Source: a candidate division WOR-3 bacterium
GTDB taxonomy: Bacteria > Hydrothermota > Tepidihabitantia > Tepidihabitantales > Tepidihabitantaceae
Assembly (NCBI GenBank): GCA_013177935.1
Contig: JABLXZ010000003.1
Coordinates: forward strand, 166,911 to 230,910
Reading direction: 5' to 3'
Length of the DNA: 64,000 nt
Shown: positions 32,303-41,329 of the stretch, piece after piece
How the letters are laid out: each line of letters begins with the position of its first letter
Position numbering within the stretch: position 1 is the first letter of the stretch
Position numbers and translations under genes: made by a program
Notes under the pieces: model-generated
Told to the model about the DNA's origin: nothing
Databases searched by the model: none
What the model saw: the letters and a program-made list of their open reading frames with translations, nothing else

Positions 32303-34369
32303 GTGAGGAGTTTTTTGCTGGAACTCGGCACCGAGGAGTTACCACCCGGTGTGATTGAACCGGCGGCGCAGGAGCTTTTGCGCCGGATTTGTGCCCAGTT
32401 TGAGGAGCACGGTCTTAAAACCGGTGCGGCAGAGCTGTTTTACACCCCGCGGCGGCTCACGGTGCGGATAAAGGATGTACCCGAGGAAAAGCCGGGTGGT
32501 GTGGTGGAGCTGCAGGGTCCACCAAAAAAGGCGGGGTTTGACCCGGAGGGAAAGCCGACCAAGACCGCAATTGGTTTTGCCCGGGCACAGGGTAAAGGGG
32601 TAGAAGATTTGTATGTGAAGCAGACACCGAAGGGCGAGTACCTGTTTGTGAAGAAGGAGGTACCGCCGGTACCGGTAAAGGCAATTTTAGAAGGGTGTCT
32701 TGGAGAGTTGATACGCACCCTGCCTTTTCCCAAGACGATGCGCTGGAATGAGACGGGTATGCGGTTTTCCCGGCCGGTACGCTGGATTTTGTGCCTTTTG
32801 GGTGAGGAGGTGGTTAAATTTGAATTCAACGGGCTCGTGTCTGGTAATACGACCCTGGGGCACCGCAATTTCAGTTCCAAGCCGATTGTGGTAGTTCGTC
32901 CTGAGGATTATGAGACGGTGCTGTGGGAACACAGGGTGATGGTCAATCCGGTTCAGCGTCAGGCGGCCGTAGAGCGGGGTTGTGCTGAACTGGCACAGGC
33001 GCAGGGTGGTACGGTTGTTTCTGACCCGGAACTGGTGAAGGAGACGGTGAACATCACCGAATTTCCCGAGCCAATTCTGTGCCGGTTCAATCCCGACTAT
33101 CTCACTCTGCCCAAAGAGGTGTTGATAACCGCTTTGAAGATGCACCAGCGCTGTTTTTCGGTTCAGGAGCAGAGCGGCAGGTTACTACCTTACTTTATTG
33201 CGGTGGCAAACACGCCGGGTTGCGACCAGGAGTGGGTGCGGTTCTGGTACGAACGGGCGATTGAGTCACGGTTGCGCGACGCCCGGTTTTTTGTGGAAAG
33301 CGACCTGAAGGTCGGGCTGGAGCCGCTGGTGGAAGAGGAGAAACGGGTGGTGTGGATTGAAGGTCTGGGCAGTTATTACGAGAAGACGCAACGGCTAAGG
33401 GAGTTGTGCCGATTTCTCTGCCAGACGATTGGCGGTATCGATGAGAAGCAACTGGACCGGGCGGCTTTATTATCCAAGGCGGATTTGCTGACCGCGGTGG
33501 TGCGGGAGAAGGAGTTTACTTCGCTCCAGGGTGTGATGGGCGGGGTTTATGCAAAAATCTTAGGTGAACCAGAAGCGGTGGCACAGGCGATTGGCGAGCA
33601 GTATCTGCCGCGCAGTCTGGAAGACCGGTTGCCCGAATCAGCAATGGGTGGGGTGTTGAGCATCGCTGACAAGATTGACAATATCGTTGCCACATTTCTT
33701 GCCGGTACGATTCCTACCGGTTCTGAGGACCCGTTTGGGGTCCGGCGTCAGGCAACCGGGGTGCTGCTAATCATATTGAAGAATCGCTGGCCCGTAGGGA
33801 TTCCAGAACTGGTAGCCAAGGGGTTAGTGCTCCTGGGAAGAGATGACAAAGCGGTCCAGGAGATGGTACTGGGGCTTTTTCGGGAGCGGTTGAGCGCAAT
33901 TCTTGCTGAGGAGGGGATAAGGTACGATGTGGCGAATGCGGTTCTGGCAACGGTGTGGCATACACCGATTGAGGCGCAGTTACGGGCGCGGGCGCTGATT
34001 GAGTTTCGCAACCGGCCCGAGTTTGAAAAGTTGATTATCGGCCAGAAGCGGGTGGCAAATATCCTGCGTGGTCAGGATGTTTCCGGATTACCGGACCCGG
34101 CGCTGTTTCAGGAGGAGGCGGAGCGGGTTTTGTGGCAGGAGGCACAGGCGGTTGAGCCCAAACTGAAGGAAAGGCTGGAAGGGGCGGACTATCTTGGGGC
34201 GCTGGAACTTTTGCTCTCTTTACGCCGCTCGATTGACCGGTTGTTCGACGATGTGTTAGTGATGTGTGAAGATGAGCGGTTGAGGATGAACCGGCTCCGG
34301 CTGCTTTCTTATGTGCGGTCGCTTTTCAGCCAGGTGGCGGACCTTTCCGCAATTGTCCTTGAAGGTTAA
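32303..34369 (+). CDS. glyS: Glycyl-tRNA synthetase beta subunit
   Basis: GlyS is the tRNA-binding beta subunit of the heterotetrameric bacterial glycyl-tRNA synthetase. With the GTG 32303 start the 688-residue protein opens with SFLLELGTEELPPG, the expected N-terminus. It contains FPKTMRWNETGMRFSRPVRW, HRFS-type HQRCFSVQEQ and an HD-like and DALR-like C-terminal half. The alpha subunit gene glyQ, usually immediately upstream, is not here. The upstream gene is the divergent HEAT lipoprotein. glyS is followed by the overlapping DUF192 gene. Confidence 0.95.
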   Translation: MRSFLLELGTEELPPGVIEPAAQELLRRICAQFEEHGLKTGAAELFYTPRRLTVRIKDVPEEKPGGVVELQGPPKKAGFDPEGKPTKTAIGFARAQGKGVEDLYVKQTPKGEYLFVKKEVPPVPVKAILEGCLGELIRTLPFPKTMRWNETGMRFSRPVRWILCLLGEEVVKFEFNGLVSGNTTLGHRNFSSKPIVVVRPEDYETVLWEHRVMVNPVQRQAAVERGCAELAQAQGGTVVSDPELVKETVNITEFPEPILCRFNPDYLTLPKEVLITALKMHQRCFSVQEQSGRLLPYFIAVANTPGCDQEWVRFWYERAIESRLRDARFFVESDLKVGLEPLVEEEKRVVWIEGLGSYYEKTQRLRELCRFLCQTIGGIDEKQLDRAALLSKADLLTAVVREKEFTSLQGVMGGVYAKILGEPEAVAQAIGEQYLPRSLEDRLPESAMGGVLSIADKIDNIVATFLAGTIPTGSEDPFGVRRQATGVLLIILKNRWPVGIPELVAKGLVLLGRDDKAVQEMVLGLFRERLSAILAEEGIRYDVANAVLATVWHTPIEAQLRARALIEFRNRPEFEKLIIGQKRVANILRGQDVSGLPDPALFQEEAERVLWQEAQAVEPKLKERLEGADYLGALELLLSLRRSIDRLFDDVLVMCEDERLRMNRLRLLSYVRSLFSQVADLSAIVLEG

Positions 34370-34886
34370 AAAGGTTTTTCGCAATGCCTGCGGTTTGACG
34401 GTTGGTCTGGCACTAACTTTTTCTTTTATCTTCTGTGGAAGTCGCAATGGTAAACGGTTAAGTTCCCGGGAGCAGGGGGCGATTGGATTGTCAGATTCAC
34501 AAAAACGGGCGGCTATAACTCTGACCATCAAGGGGAATCGGATTGATGCTGAGGTGGCGGCAACACCGGAGAAGCGGACACTGGGTCTTTCCTTCCGGAC
34601 CGCACTGCATCCTGACTCCGGAATGGTTTTTGTTTTTGAAGAGGAGCAAATACTAAGGTTCTGGATGAAAAACACCTACATTCCGCTGGCGATTGCGTTT
34701 ATTGATAAAAATGGTGTGATTACCGATATTATGGAGATGGCGCCGCTTGATACCCAGACCCGTTATGAGTCTTCCCGGCCGGTGCGTTATGCGCTGGAGG
34801 CAAATTCGGGCTGGTTTTTGGTCCATGGGATTGAACCCGGAGATACGGTTCGCGGTTTGCCGGTGCCCGGTTCGGGTGGAGAATAA
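34359..34886 (+). CDS. DUF192 protein with N-terminal signal/anchor
   Basis: A DUF192-family beta-barrel protein of unknown function. From TTG 34359 it has 175 residues: a basic N-terminus, a hydrophobic signal segment (LTVGLALTFSFIFCGS) that could be a lipoprotein signal with an atypical residue before the Cys, then the DUF192 domain. That domain contains RTLGLSFRTALHPDSGMVF, RFWMKNTYIPLAIAFID and the tail GWFLVHGIEPGD. No clear ribosome site marks the start, and TTG 34353 or 34359 are the best options, both overlapping glyS. Translational coupling to glyS is likely. Confidence 0.8.
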   Translation: MKVKKVFRNACGLTVGLALTFSFIFCGSRNGKRLSSREQGAIGLSDSQKRAAITLTIKGNRIDAEVAATPEKRTLGLSFRTALHPDSGMVFVFEEEQILRFWMKNTYIPLAIAFIDKNGVITDIMEMAPLDTQTRYESSRPVRYALEANSGWFLVHGIEPGDTVRGLPVPGSGGE

Positions 34887-34907
34887 TTTTTTTTACAGGA
34901 TGATTGC

Positions 34908-34936
34908 TTGACAGAAATGGGGTTTAGGGGTATTTT
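34908..34936 (+). promoter_or_regulatory. Promoter of the TPR lipoprotein gene
   Basis: Perfect TTGACA (34908-34913), 17-nt spacer, TATTTT (34931-34936), then 15 nt to TTG 34952. A GAGGA lies between the predicted start of transcription and the start codon. Confidence 0.65.
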
Positions 34937-34951
34937 CTTGTTGAGGATAGA

Positions 34952-36256
34952 TTGAACCGGTTGCGTTTTGGTTGTGTTGTTGCCCTGGCCGCACTGTTGG
35001 CGGGCTGCGCCTATTTTAACACCTTTTACAATGCCGGGGTGTTTTACCGGGAGGGGATGAGGCTGAAGGCGCAGGGTCAGGTGAGTGCAGCGGTGCCCAA
35101 GTTTGATAAGGCGATTGAGAAGTCAGCGCTGGTGATAAACCGCTGGCCCAAATCGCGCTGGGTTGACGATGCCCTGTTTCTGATTGGCCGGAGTTATTAT
35201 GAAAAGGGCGACTATGCCCGGGCCGCGACTTATTTTGAAAGATTAAAACTGGCTTTTGCCCAATCGCCCTATCTGCCCGAGGCTGAGCTTTACCGGGGGC
35301 TGGCGCTTTTGCGGAGCGGAGAGGCGGGAAGCGCCCGGCTCGTACTGGAGAATGTTAAGAGGAGGTATCCGAAACTGGGAAGAGTCGCCGATTTCTATAC
35401 CGCGCTTTACAACATCGAACAGGGTGAGATTCAGGAAGGTGTTGATTCGCTTGTCGCATTGGTGCAGCGCTACCCTCGCCTACCTTATATGAAGGAGGCG
35501 GTGAGTAAGATTGCCGAAGGCAAGATGCAATTAGGAGCGTACGGAGAGGCAGAGCGGTGGTTTCGGAGGTATGTGGAACTGGAACCGGCACCCCGGCTCC
35601 GGGCTGAGGCGCAGATGAAGATTGCCCGCTGCCGGTTAGAACAGGGCAAGGCTGAGGAGGCGGTACAGATGGTTAAGGAGGCGCTGGGTAAATACGCGGA
35701 CCTGGATGAGGCGTTGAATCTCCTGTTAGGTAAAGCCTATCTGAAACTGGGCAAGAACGATGAGGCGATTGGGGCGCTGGTCCGGGTAAGAGGAAACAAC
35801 GCGGTAGGTGCCGAGGCGGCGTTTCTCATTGGCCGATTTTATGAGGAGAACAAGGATTTCAGCCGGGCAAAAGTTTACTACGACAGCGCCCGGTTGCGCC
35901 GTGCCGATTCCGAGCAGGGGGTTCTGGCGGCAAAGCGGCTGGCGTTGTTACAGGCACTGGAAGAGGATACAACCGGCACCCGGGATTCAGCGGAAATGAA
36001 GTTTCTGCTTGCCGAAGTGCACAATCTTAACCTTGAAGAGTTTGATACCGCGCTTCGCCTTTACCAGGAGGTTTGCGACTCCTTTCCCCAGAGCCCCTTG
36101 GCACCGAAGGCGCTTTTTGCCCGGGCGTGGATTTTGTTGTATAAGAAGGCGGATACCATTGCCACCCGCGATGAGTTGAAAAGAATCGTCCAGAAATATC
36201 CGGATACGGAGTATGCCCAAGAGTCAAAGAAGTGGCTGGATAAACTGGGAAGATGA
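34952..36256 (+). CDS. TPR lipoprotein, outer-membrane-assembly-like
   Basis: The 434-residue protein has a lipoprotein signal ending LLAGC and the typical following segment AYFNTFYNAG. About nine tetratricopeptide repeats then extend to the C-terminus, for example DDALFLIGRSYYEKGDYARA and AEAAFLIGRFYEENKDFSRA. BamD-like and other periplasmic scaffold lipoproteins share this layout, but it is longer than BamD (about 240 residues), so that assignment is not made. The start is TTG 34952. It precedes the pyr operon by 18 nt but has its own strong promoter. Confidence 0.85.
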   Translation: MNRLRFGCVVALAALLAGCAYFNTFYNAGVFYREGMRLKAQGQVSAAVPKFDKAIEKSALVINRWPKSRWVDDALFLIGRSYYEKGDYARAATYFERLKLAFAQSPYLPEAELYRGLALLRSGEAGSARLVLENVKRRYPKLGRVADFYTALYNIEQGEIQEGVDSLVALVQRYPRLPYMKEAVSKIAEGKMQLGAYGEAERWFRRYVELEPAPRLRAEAQMKIARCRLEQGKAEEAVQMVKEALGKYADLDEALNLLLGKAYLKLGKNDEAIGALVRVRGNNAVGAEAAFLIGRFYEENKDFSRAKVYYDSARLRRADSEQGVLAAKRLALLQALEEDTTGTRDSAEMKFLLAEVHNLNLEEFDTALRLYQEVCDSFPQSPLAPKALFARAWILLYKKADTIATRDELKRIVQKYPDTEYAQESKKWLDKLGR

Positions 36257-36274
36257 GACAGTACGGAGGGAAGT

Positions 36275-37033
36275 TTGATTAATTGGTCAATGGGTCAGGT
36301 GGTTGAGGTTGCGCGGGTTGGGGCTGAGATTTATTCGGTGTGGATTTCGGAGCGAAAGATTAGTAGAAAGGTCAAACCCGGACAGTTTATTGGCGTTAAG
36401 GTACCGGAAAGGGATGATTTGCTGTTGCGCCGGCCCTTTTCTGTGGCTGATGTCAAGGGAGGTAAAATGCGGATAGTTTTTCGGGTGGTGGGAGCGGGAA
36501 CAGCAAAACTTGCCCATAGTAAAAAGGGGGATAGATGGGACATTATTGGACCTCTGGGTAAACCGGCGCCGCTGGTTCAAAACAAAAGTGTTGTGGTTTG
36601 CGGGGGCGGTGTTGGTGCCGCACCGTTGTTTTATCTGACCCGAGTTTTGAAGGAAAAGAATCGGGTGGTGGCGGTTTTGGGGGCGCGGCGCGCCGCAGAG
36701 TTGGTTATGGTTTCAGAGTTCCGGCAACTTGGTGTAAAAGTTTATCTGACAACCGAGGATGGAAGTAAAGGAATAAGAGGGTTGGTGACCGAAGCGTTGG
36801 AGCCGGTGATAAAGGTGATGGAGAAGCCGGTGGTTTATGCCTGTGGACCTGAAGGGATGCTCAAGGCACTTTGCCCCTTGAGCAGAAAGGCAAAGGTCTG
36901 GGCGTTTTTCGAGGAGAGGATGGGATGTGGCACCGGGGTATGCTACGGATGTGCGCTGCCGAAAAAAGACGGTGGTTATCTACGGTTGTGCCAGGATGGT
37001 CCGGTGGTGAGTTTAGATGAGGTGGTGCTGTGA
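36275..37033 (+). CDS. pyrK: Dihydroorotate dehydrogenase B electron-transfer subunit
   Basis: PyrK passes electrons from PyrD to NAD through FAD and a [2Fe-2S] cluster. The 252-residue protein has the FAD-binding DLLLRRPFSVAD near residue 48, the NAD-binding VVCGGGVGAAPLFYL near residue 110, and the cysteine cluster GCGTGVCYGCALP followed by a fourth Cys (LRLCQDG). The start is TTG 36275, 4 nt after GGAGGG; ATG 36290 is a possible alternative. The order pyrK-pyrD-pyrF-pyrE defines a pyrimidine operon. PyrK also implies a class 1B, NAD-linked PyrD. Confidence 0.94.
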   Translation: MINWSMGQVVEVARVGAEIYSVWISERKISRKVKPGQFIGVKVPERDDLLLRRPFSVADVKGGKMRIVFRVVGAGTAKLAHSKKGDRWDIIGPLGKPAPLVQNKSVVVCGGGVGAAPLFYLTRVLKEKNRVVAVLGARRAAELVMVSEFRQLGVKVYLTTEDGSKGIRGLVTEALEPVIKVMEKPVVYACGPEGMLKALCPLSRKAKVWAFFEERMGCGTGVCYGCALPKKDGGYLRLCQDGPVVSLDEVVL

Positions 37034-37938
37034 CGTTGGAGGTTGTTATTCGCGATGTAAAATTTCCTAATCCGGTACTGGCAGCATCAGGGACATTTGG
37101 TTTTGGCTGGGAGTTTTTAGCAGTGGCAAATCGGCTCGGTGGTGTTGTCACCAAGGGGTTGACAATTGCGCCAAGAGCCGGAAACCCGCCGCCGCGTATT
37201 GTGGAAACCGCAAGCGGTGTGGTTAATTCGGTCGGACTGGAAAACCCCGGGGTCGAGGTGTTTAAAAGGGAGATTTTGCCCCGACTTCAAAGAGTTAAAT
37301 GCCCGGTTATCGTGAATCTTGCCGCTGGAAAAGAAGAGGAGTTTTGTGAGTTGACCGAGACACTGGAACAGACACCTGTTGCTGGGTTGGAACTGAACCT
37401 GTCCTGTCCGAATGTAAAGGAAGGTGGCGTGGTATTTGGTCAAGATGCGCTACAGGTTGAGAAAATTACCCGGGCGGTGCGTAAGAGGACTGGAAAGTTG
37501 CTAATTGTGAAGCTGACCGCCAACTTTGTTGACCCGGCAGATACGGCAAAAGCGGCAGAGGCGGCAGGTGCCGATGCGGTGAGTCTGATCAACACCCTAT
37601 TTGCTCTGGTTCTGGACCAGGAGGGCAAGCCTTTGCTGGGCGGCAGGACCGGCGGGCTTTCGGGTCCGGCAATCAAACCGTTTGCCCTGTTCTGTGTGGA
37701 AAGAGTGGCACGAGCGGTTAAGATTCCGGTTATTGGGATGGGCGGAATCAAGACCGGCCAGGATGCGTTTGAATTTATCTGCGCTGGTGCCCATCTAATC
37801 CAGGTGGGAACGGCAAATTTAGTTAAGCCGGATGGGGCGCTTGAGGTGGTGAAGGAGTTAAGAAGGATGGCGCGAACCCGGGGCTGGCAGAGCTGGGATG
37901 ATATTCGGGGAAAGGCAGGAGAGGGTCGTTTTAGTTGA
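37030..37938 (+). CDS. pyrD: Dihydroorotate dehydrogenase, class 1B catalytic subunit
   Basis: PyrD oxidises dihydroorotate to orotate with FMN. The 302-residue protein has the N-terminal PVLAASGTFGFG, GLENPGVEVF, the catalytic-loop segment LELNLSCPNVKEGG near residue 120, and the FMN-phosphate-binding IPVIGMGGIKTGQDAFEF near residue 235. GTG 37030 overlaps the pyrK stop by 4 nt, so the two subunits are translationally coupled. Confidence 0.95.
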   Translation: MTLEVVIRDVKFPNPVLAASGTFGFGWEFLAVANRLGGVVTKGLTIAPRAGNPPPRIVETASGVVNSVGLENPGVEVFKREILPRLQRVKCPVIVNLAAGKEEEFCELTETLEQTPVAGLELNLSCPNVKEGGVVFGQDALQVEKITRAVRKRTGKLLIVKLTANFVDPADTAKAAEAAGADAVSLINTLFALVLDQEGKPLLGGRTGGLSGPAIKPFALFCVERVARAVKIPVIGMGGIKTGQDAFEFICAGAHLIQVGTANLVKPDGALEVVKELRRMARTRGWQSWDDIRGKAGEGRFS

Positions 37939-37950
37939 GAGGAGAGGTAG

Positions 37951-38658
37951 ATGACTAAGTTGATTCTGGCATTAAATGTTGACAGTAAGGAGCGAGCAAG
38001 AGAGATTTATAAAAAAATTGGGTCCAAAGTTGATGTGTACAAGATAGGTATTGACCTGTGGACCAGAACTGGACCAGAACTGGTAAAGGAGTTCGTGGCG
38101 CAGGGGGCAGAAGTTTTTCTGGACCTTAAGTTTTGCGATATTCCATCGGTGGTGGCAAAGGCGGTGCAGGCAGCAACTGAACTGGGCGTGAAGATGCTGA
38201 CTGTCCATACAATGGGCGGTGCAGCGATGTTGTATGCGGCAGTTAAAGCGGCACAGGCCGCAGGTGACAAAAAGCCAATGGTGTTAGGGGTGACGGTTTT
38301 AACCAGTTTTGACCGAACGGGTTTGGCGCAGGTTACCGGTTGTGACCAGGAGGTGGAAAACCGGGTTGTGGCACTGGCAGAACTGGCGCAGAGTATGGGT
38401 TGCGATGGGGTAGTTGCGGCGCCCCCGGAGATTAAATTAATCAGAAAACGGTGCGGTCCGAAACTGGCAATCGTGACACCGGGCATAAGGCTGGAACCGG
38501 TGCGCTCGATTGACGACCAGGCGCGCACGATGACACCCGAGGAGGCGGCACAGGCAGGAGCCGATTACATTGTTGTAGGAAGACCGATATATGAGGCAGT
38601 GGACCCGGTGTCAGTAATTGAGGAGATTAAAAGGCAATTAGGGAGGGTGTATGAATGA
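37951..38658 (+). CDS. pyrF: Orotidine 5'-phosphate decarboxylase
   Basis: PyrF decarboxylates OMP to UMP. The 235-residue TIM-barrel protein has the catalytic array in FLDLKFCDIPSVVAKAV near residue 55 (Asp-x-Lys-x2-Asp). The phosphate-binding region near the C-terminus reads TPGIRLEPVRSIDDQ ... ADYIVVGRPIYEA. ATG 37951 follows GAGGAGAGG. It lies 12 nt after pyrD and overlaps pyrE by 8 nt. Confidence 0.95.
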   Translation: MTKLILALNVDSKERAREIYKKIGSKVDVYKIGIDLWTRTGPELVKEFVAQGAEVFLDLKFCDIPSVVAKAVQAATELGVKMLTVHTMGGAAMLYAAVKAAQAAGDKKPMVLGVTVLTSFDRTGLAQVTGCDQEVENRVVALAELAQSMGCDGVVAAPPEIKLIRKRCGPKLAIVTPGIRLEPVRSIDDQARTMTPEEAAQAGADYIVVGRPIYEAVDPVSVIEEIKRQLGRVYE

Positions 38659-39220
38659 AGATTTCGCCGGTTTGCTGCGTGATGCCGGGGCGCTGCGCGA
38701 GGGCCATTTTCTTTTAACTTCGGGACTGCATTCAGGGAGGTATTTTGAGAAGTTCCGGATTCTGGAGCGTCCGGAACTTTGTGAGCGTTTTGCCCGGGTG
38801 ATTGCGGAACGATTTCGCAATGCCGGGGTTACGGTGGTTTGTGGTCCGACAACCGGTGGGGTGATTGTTGCTTATGAGGTGGCGCGGCAGATGGGTTGCC
38901 GGTGTATTATCGCGGAAAAGTCGGAGCAGGGCCGGAAGATTGGTCGGGGGTTTTCAGTGGGCAGTGCCGACCGGGTCTTGATCGTGGACGATGTGTTGAC
39001 CACAGGCGGGTCAATTCAAGAGACCCTTGCGGCAGTTGAACCGACCGGCGCTAAAATTGTTGGGGTTGGTGTGTTTATTGACCGCTCTTCCGGGGTCAGT
39101 TTTCCGGTGCCCTTTTTCGGGGTTTATCAGGAGCAGGTCGTGAACTATCAGCCCGACAACTGTCCTTTGTGCCGTTCTGGGGTTCCACTTGAGGTACCGG
39201 GCAGGAGTGGCAAGGGTTAA
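38651..39220 (+). CDS. pyrE: Orotate phosphoribosyltransferase
   Basis: PyrE converts orotate and PRPP to OMP. The 189-residue protein has FLLTSGLHSGRYFEKF near residue 18 and the PRPP-binding motif VLIVDDVLTTGGSIQETL near residue 114. The C-terminal extension has CPLCRSG, a Cys pair often seen in this PyrE subgroup. It ends the pyr operon. No PyrR or UMP-sensing attenuator was recognised upstream of the operon. Confidence 0.94.
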   Translation: MNEDFAGLLRDAGALREGHFLLTSGLHSGRYFEKFRILERPELCERFARVIAERFRNAGVTVVCGPTTGGVIVAYEVARQMGCRCIIAEKSEQGRKIGRGFSVGSADRVLIVDDVLTTGGSIQETLAAVEPTGAKIVGVGVFIDRSSGVSFPVPFFGVYQEQVVNYQPDNCPLCRSGVPLEVPGRSGKG

Positions 39221-39234
39221 TGGGCAATTTTTTC

Positions 39235-39263
39235 TTGACATAAGGTCAGGAACTTGGTAAATT
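39235..39263 (+). promoter_or_regulatory. Promoter of the pal-cpoB-tolQR operon
   Basis: Perfect TTGACA (39235-39240), 17-nt spacer, TAAATT (39258-39263). The start near 39270 leaves a leader of about 38 nt with ACAGGAGGAG ahead of ATG 39308. This is a leadered transcript. Confidence 0.7.
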
Positions 39264-39307
39264 TAAGCGTTGTGTTCAGCAGGCAATTACAAACAGGAGG
39301 AGTATGT

Positions 39308-39808
39308 ATGAAGACAGTAACAAAACTTACCACGCTGGTGCTGGCTATGATGTTTGCGCTGGCACTTATGGGGTGTCCGAAAAAGTGCGTGAAGCCGGCA
39401 AAGGAAGAGCCGGTTGTGGTTGAAGAACCTCAGGTAGAGGAAGAGGTTGCCCCGGCTAAGGTGGAATTAAATCTTCAGACGATTTACTTCGATTTCGACA
39501 AGTCAGACATCAGACCGGGTGACGCTTCAATTCTTCAGGCAAATGCCGACCAGATTAAGAAGGCAATTGGAGCCGGACAGAAGTTTTCGGTGACAATTGA
39601 AGGTCACTGCTGTCCGCTGGGTACTTCAGAATACAATATGGCATTAGGCTGGCGCCGGGCAGAGTCGGCAAAGTCCTATCTGGTTAAATTGGGGGTCGAT
39701 GGTGCACTGCTTAACACCATCAGTTATGGTGAGGAACGGTTGGTGACGAACGACCCGAATCAGTATCACCTGAACCGGCGCGCTGAGTTCAAGACAACGG
39801 AAAAGTAA
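39308..39808 (+). CDS. pal: OmpA/Pal-family peptidoglycan-associated lipoprotein
   Basis: Pal tethers the outer membrane to peptidoglycan and works with the Tol motor. The 166-residue protein has a lipoprotein signal ending LMGC, then a short Glu/Pro/Val-rich linker. The OmpA domain (about residues 58-165) has IYFDFDKSDIRP, VTIEGHCCPLGTSEYNMALG and YHLNRRAEF. The diagnostic Asp of the usual GHxDxxG is replaced by a CC pair (GHCCPLGTSEYN), as in many Pal relatives. ATG 39308 is chosen because of the strong AGGAGG. It is followed by cpoB-tolQ-tolR-tonB. Confidence 0.92.
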   Translation: MKTVTKLTTLVLAMMFALALMGCPKKCVKPAKEEPVVVEEPQVEEEVAPAKVELNLQTIYFDFDKSDIRPGDASILQANADQIKKAIGAGQKFSVTIEGHCCPLGTSEYNMALGWRRAESAKSYLVKLGVDGALLNTISYGEERLVTNDPNQYHLNRRAEFKTTEK

Positions 39809-39838
39809 CCTTCTGAATAACTGCTTGATTGATGGTCG

Positions 39839-40612
39839 ATGACAGCCGGTAGGCAGCAGAGGTCAGCCAGCAAATATCTGGCAGCCGCGGTGAGCCTGCT
39901 GGCTGTCATCTTATTACTTCCCGGTTGTGCAATTCAGCGGGAGTTTGTGCGCCGGGGTGAACTGCTTGATTCGATAGCGGTGCGGGTGCAGCGGCTGGAG
40001 AGAGAGCAGGCAGCGCAGCGCGAGGCGCTCAATCGGCTGCGCGCCGATGCCCTGACCGGACTTGAAGGGGTTGAAGGCCGGTTGGGCGAAATTTCCGCCC
40101 GGTTAAATGATTTTGAGGAAAGGCTGGACCGCGTCGGCAGGAAAGTCGGAGCATGGCGCGGGGAGATAACAACCGAGACGCCCACACCGGAGGAGTCAAC
40201 ACAAGTATCTTTTCCGGATACCACAAATTCCGGCATTGATGCGGACCGGCTTTACAATACGGCGTACCTTGACTTCACCCGGGGAAATTATCAGGTGGCG
40301 ATAACCGGGTTTCGTCGATTTGTCAAGTTATTTCCGTCCAGCGAGATGGCGGACAACGCCCAGTACTGGATTGGAGAGTGTTTTTATTCACTGGGGCAAC
40401 TGGACAGTGCCGGGGTTGAGTTTCAGCGAGTCATTAATGAATATCCGCAGGGTAATAAGGTACCCGCGGCACTGTACAAATTAGGTCTGGTGTATCAATT
40501 GCAGGGCAAAGAGGGGCTTGCCCAAAAAAAGTTCAAAGAGGTGGTTGATAAATTTCCCGGGACACCAGAAGCAAATCTGGCACAGGAAAAAATGAAAAAG
40601 CCGGAGCGGTAA
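39839..40612 (+). CDS. CpoB/YbgF-like TPR lipoprotein
   Basis: CpoB coordinates the Tol system with peptidoglycan synthesis. The 257-residue protein has a signal ending LLLPGC. A coiled-coil region with LERE/ALNRLRA character spans about residues 45-110. The C-terminal TPR block (about residues 135-255) has DRLYNTAYLDFTRGNYQVAI, ADNAQYWIGECFYSLGQLD and VPAALYKLGLVYQLQGKEGL, matching the YbgF family. It sits between pal and tolQ as in Tol-Pal loci of proteobacteria, though TolB is not in this operon. Confidence 0.88.
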   Translation: MTAGRQQRSASKYLAAAVSLLAVILLLPGCAIQREFVRRGELLDSIAVRVQRLEREQAAQREALNRLRADALTGLEGVEGRLGEISARLNDFEERLDRVGRKVGAWRGEITTETPTPEESTQVSFPDTTNSGIDADRLYNTAYLDFTRGNYQVAITGFRRFVKLFPSSEMADNAQYWIGECFYSLGQLDSAGVEFQRVINEYPQGNKVPAALYKLGLVYQLQGKEGLAQKKFKEVVDKFPGTPEANLAQEKMKKPER

Positions 40613-40618
40613 CGGCAG

Positions 40619-41329
40619 ATGACAGCGAACGGCTTTTGGGCGCCATTTGTTTCGGCCGGTCCGTTTGCGCTCGGAATCATCATCATTCTTTTCGTTTTGT
40701 CGGTGGTGAGCTGGGCGATATTCTTCCGAAAGTTGCGACAGTATCGTCAGGCAAGCGCACAGACAAAGGGTTTCCTGGGTGTTTTTGGGTACCGCCGGGG
40801 TTTGAAGGATTATCAAGAATTGACAAGGATGTTTCCGGCTTCGCCCCTAACCGCGCTCTTGAATGCCGCGGTCGAGGAGTGGCGGGTGTTAAAAGAACAG
40901 TTTGGTTCTGGTGCCGGGGCTGATGCTCTTAGTCAACTGGTTCCTAATATCTCCGAGGCGATGGAGCGGGCCGGTTCAAAGGAGATTGACCGGCTGGAGT
41001 CCTCGCTGTCGTTTCTGGCAATCACGACAATGGTTGCTCCTTTTCTCGGGCTTTTAGGCACGGTTCAAGGGGTTCTGCGGACATTTTTGTCGCTGCGGGG
41101 TGCGCAGATGCCAACCTTACAGTTAATTGCGCCCGGGATTTCTGATGCCCTGATAACCACGGTAATGGGGCTTCTGGTGGCGATCCCGGCAGCCTTGTTT
41201 TACAACTACTTTGTGGGCCGGGTGCGGAGCCTGCAGTCCGAAATGGAACGGTTTGTGTCGGAAATGACCGGTGTTTTTCGCCGGGAGGTAATTGCGACTC
41301 AGTTTAATAATCGGCAGGAGGAAAAGTGA
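40619..41329 (+). CDS. tolQ: TolQ/ExbB/MotA-family proton channel protein
   Basis: The five-fold ring subunit of a proton-driven motor in the inner membrane. The 236-residue protein has three hydrophobic segments: about residues 17-35, 125-150 (MVAPFLGLLGTVQGVL) and 170-195 (ISDALITTVMGLLVAIPAALFYNYF). The segment MVAPFLGLLGTVQG and the APGISDALITT motif are typical TolQ features. It overlaps tolR by 4 nt. Adjacent Pal and CpoB favour TolQ over ExbB. Confidence 0.92.
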   Translation: MTANGFWAPFVSAGPFALGIIIILFVLSVVSWAIFFRKLRQYRQASAQTKGFLGVFGYRRGLKDYQELTRMFPASPLTALLNAAVEEWRVLKEQFGSGAGADALSQLVPNISEAMERAGSKEIDRLESSLSFLAITTMVAPFLGLLGTVQGVLRTFLSLRGAQMPTLQLIAPGISDALITTVMGLLVAIPAALFYNYFVGRVRSLQSEMERFVSEMTGVFRREVIATQFNNRQEEK

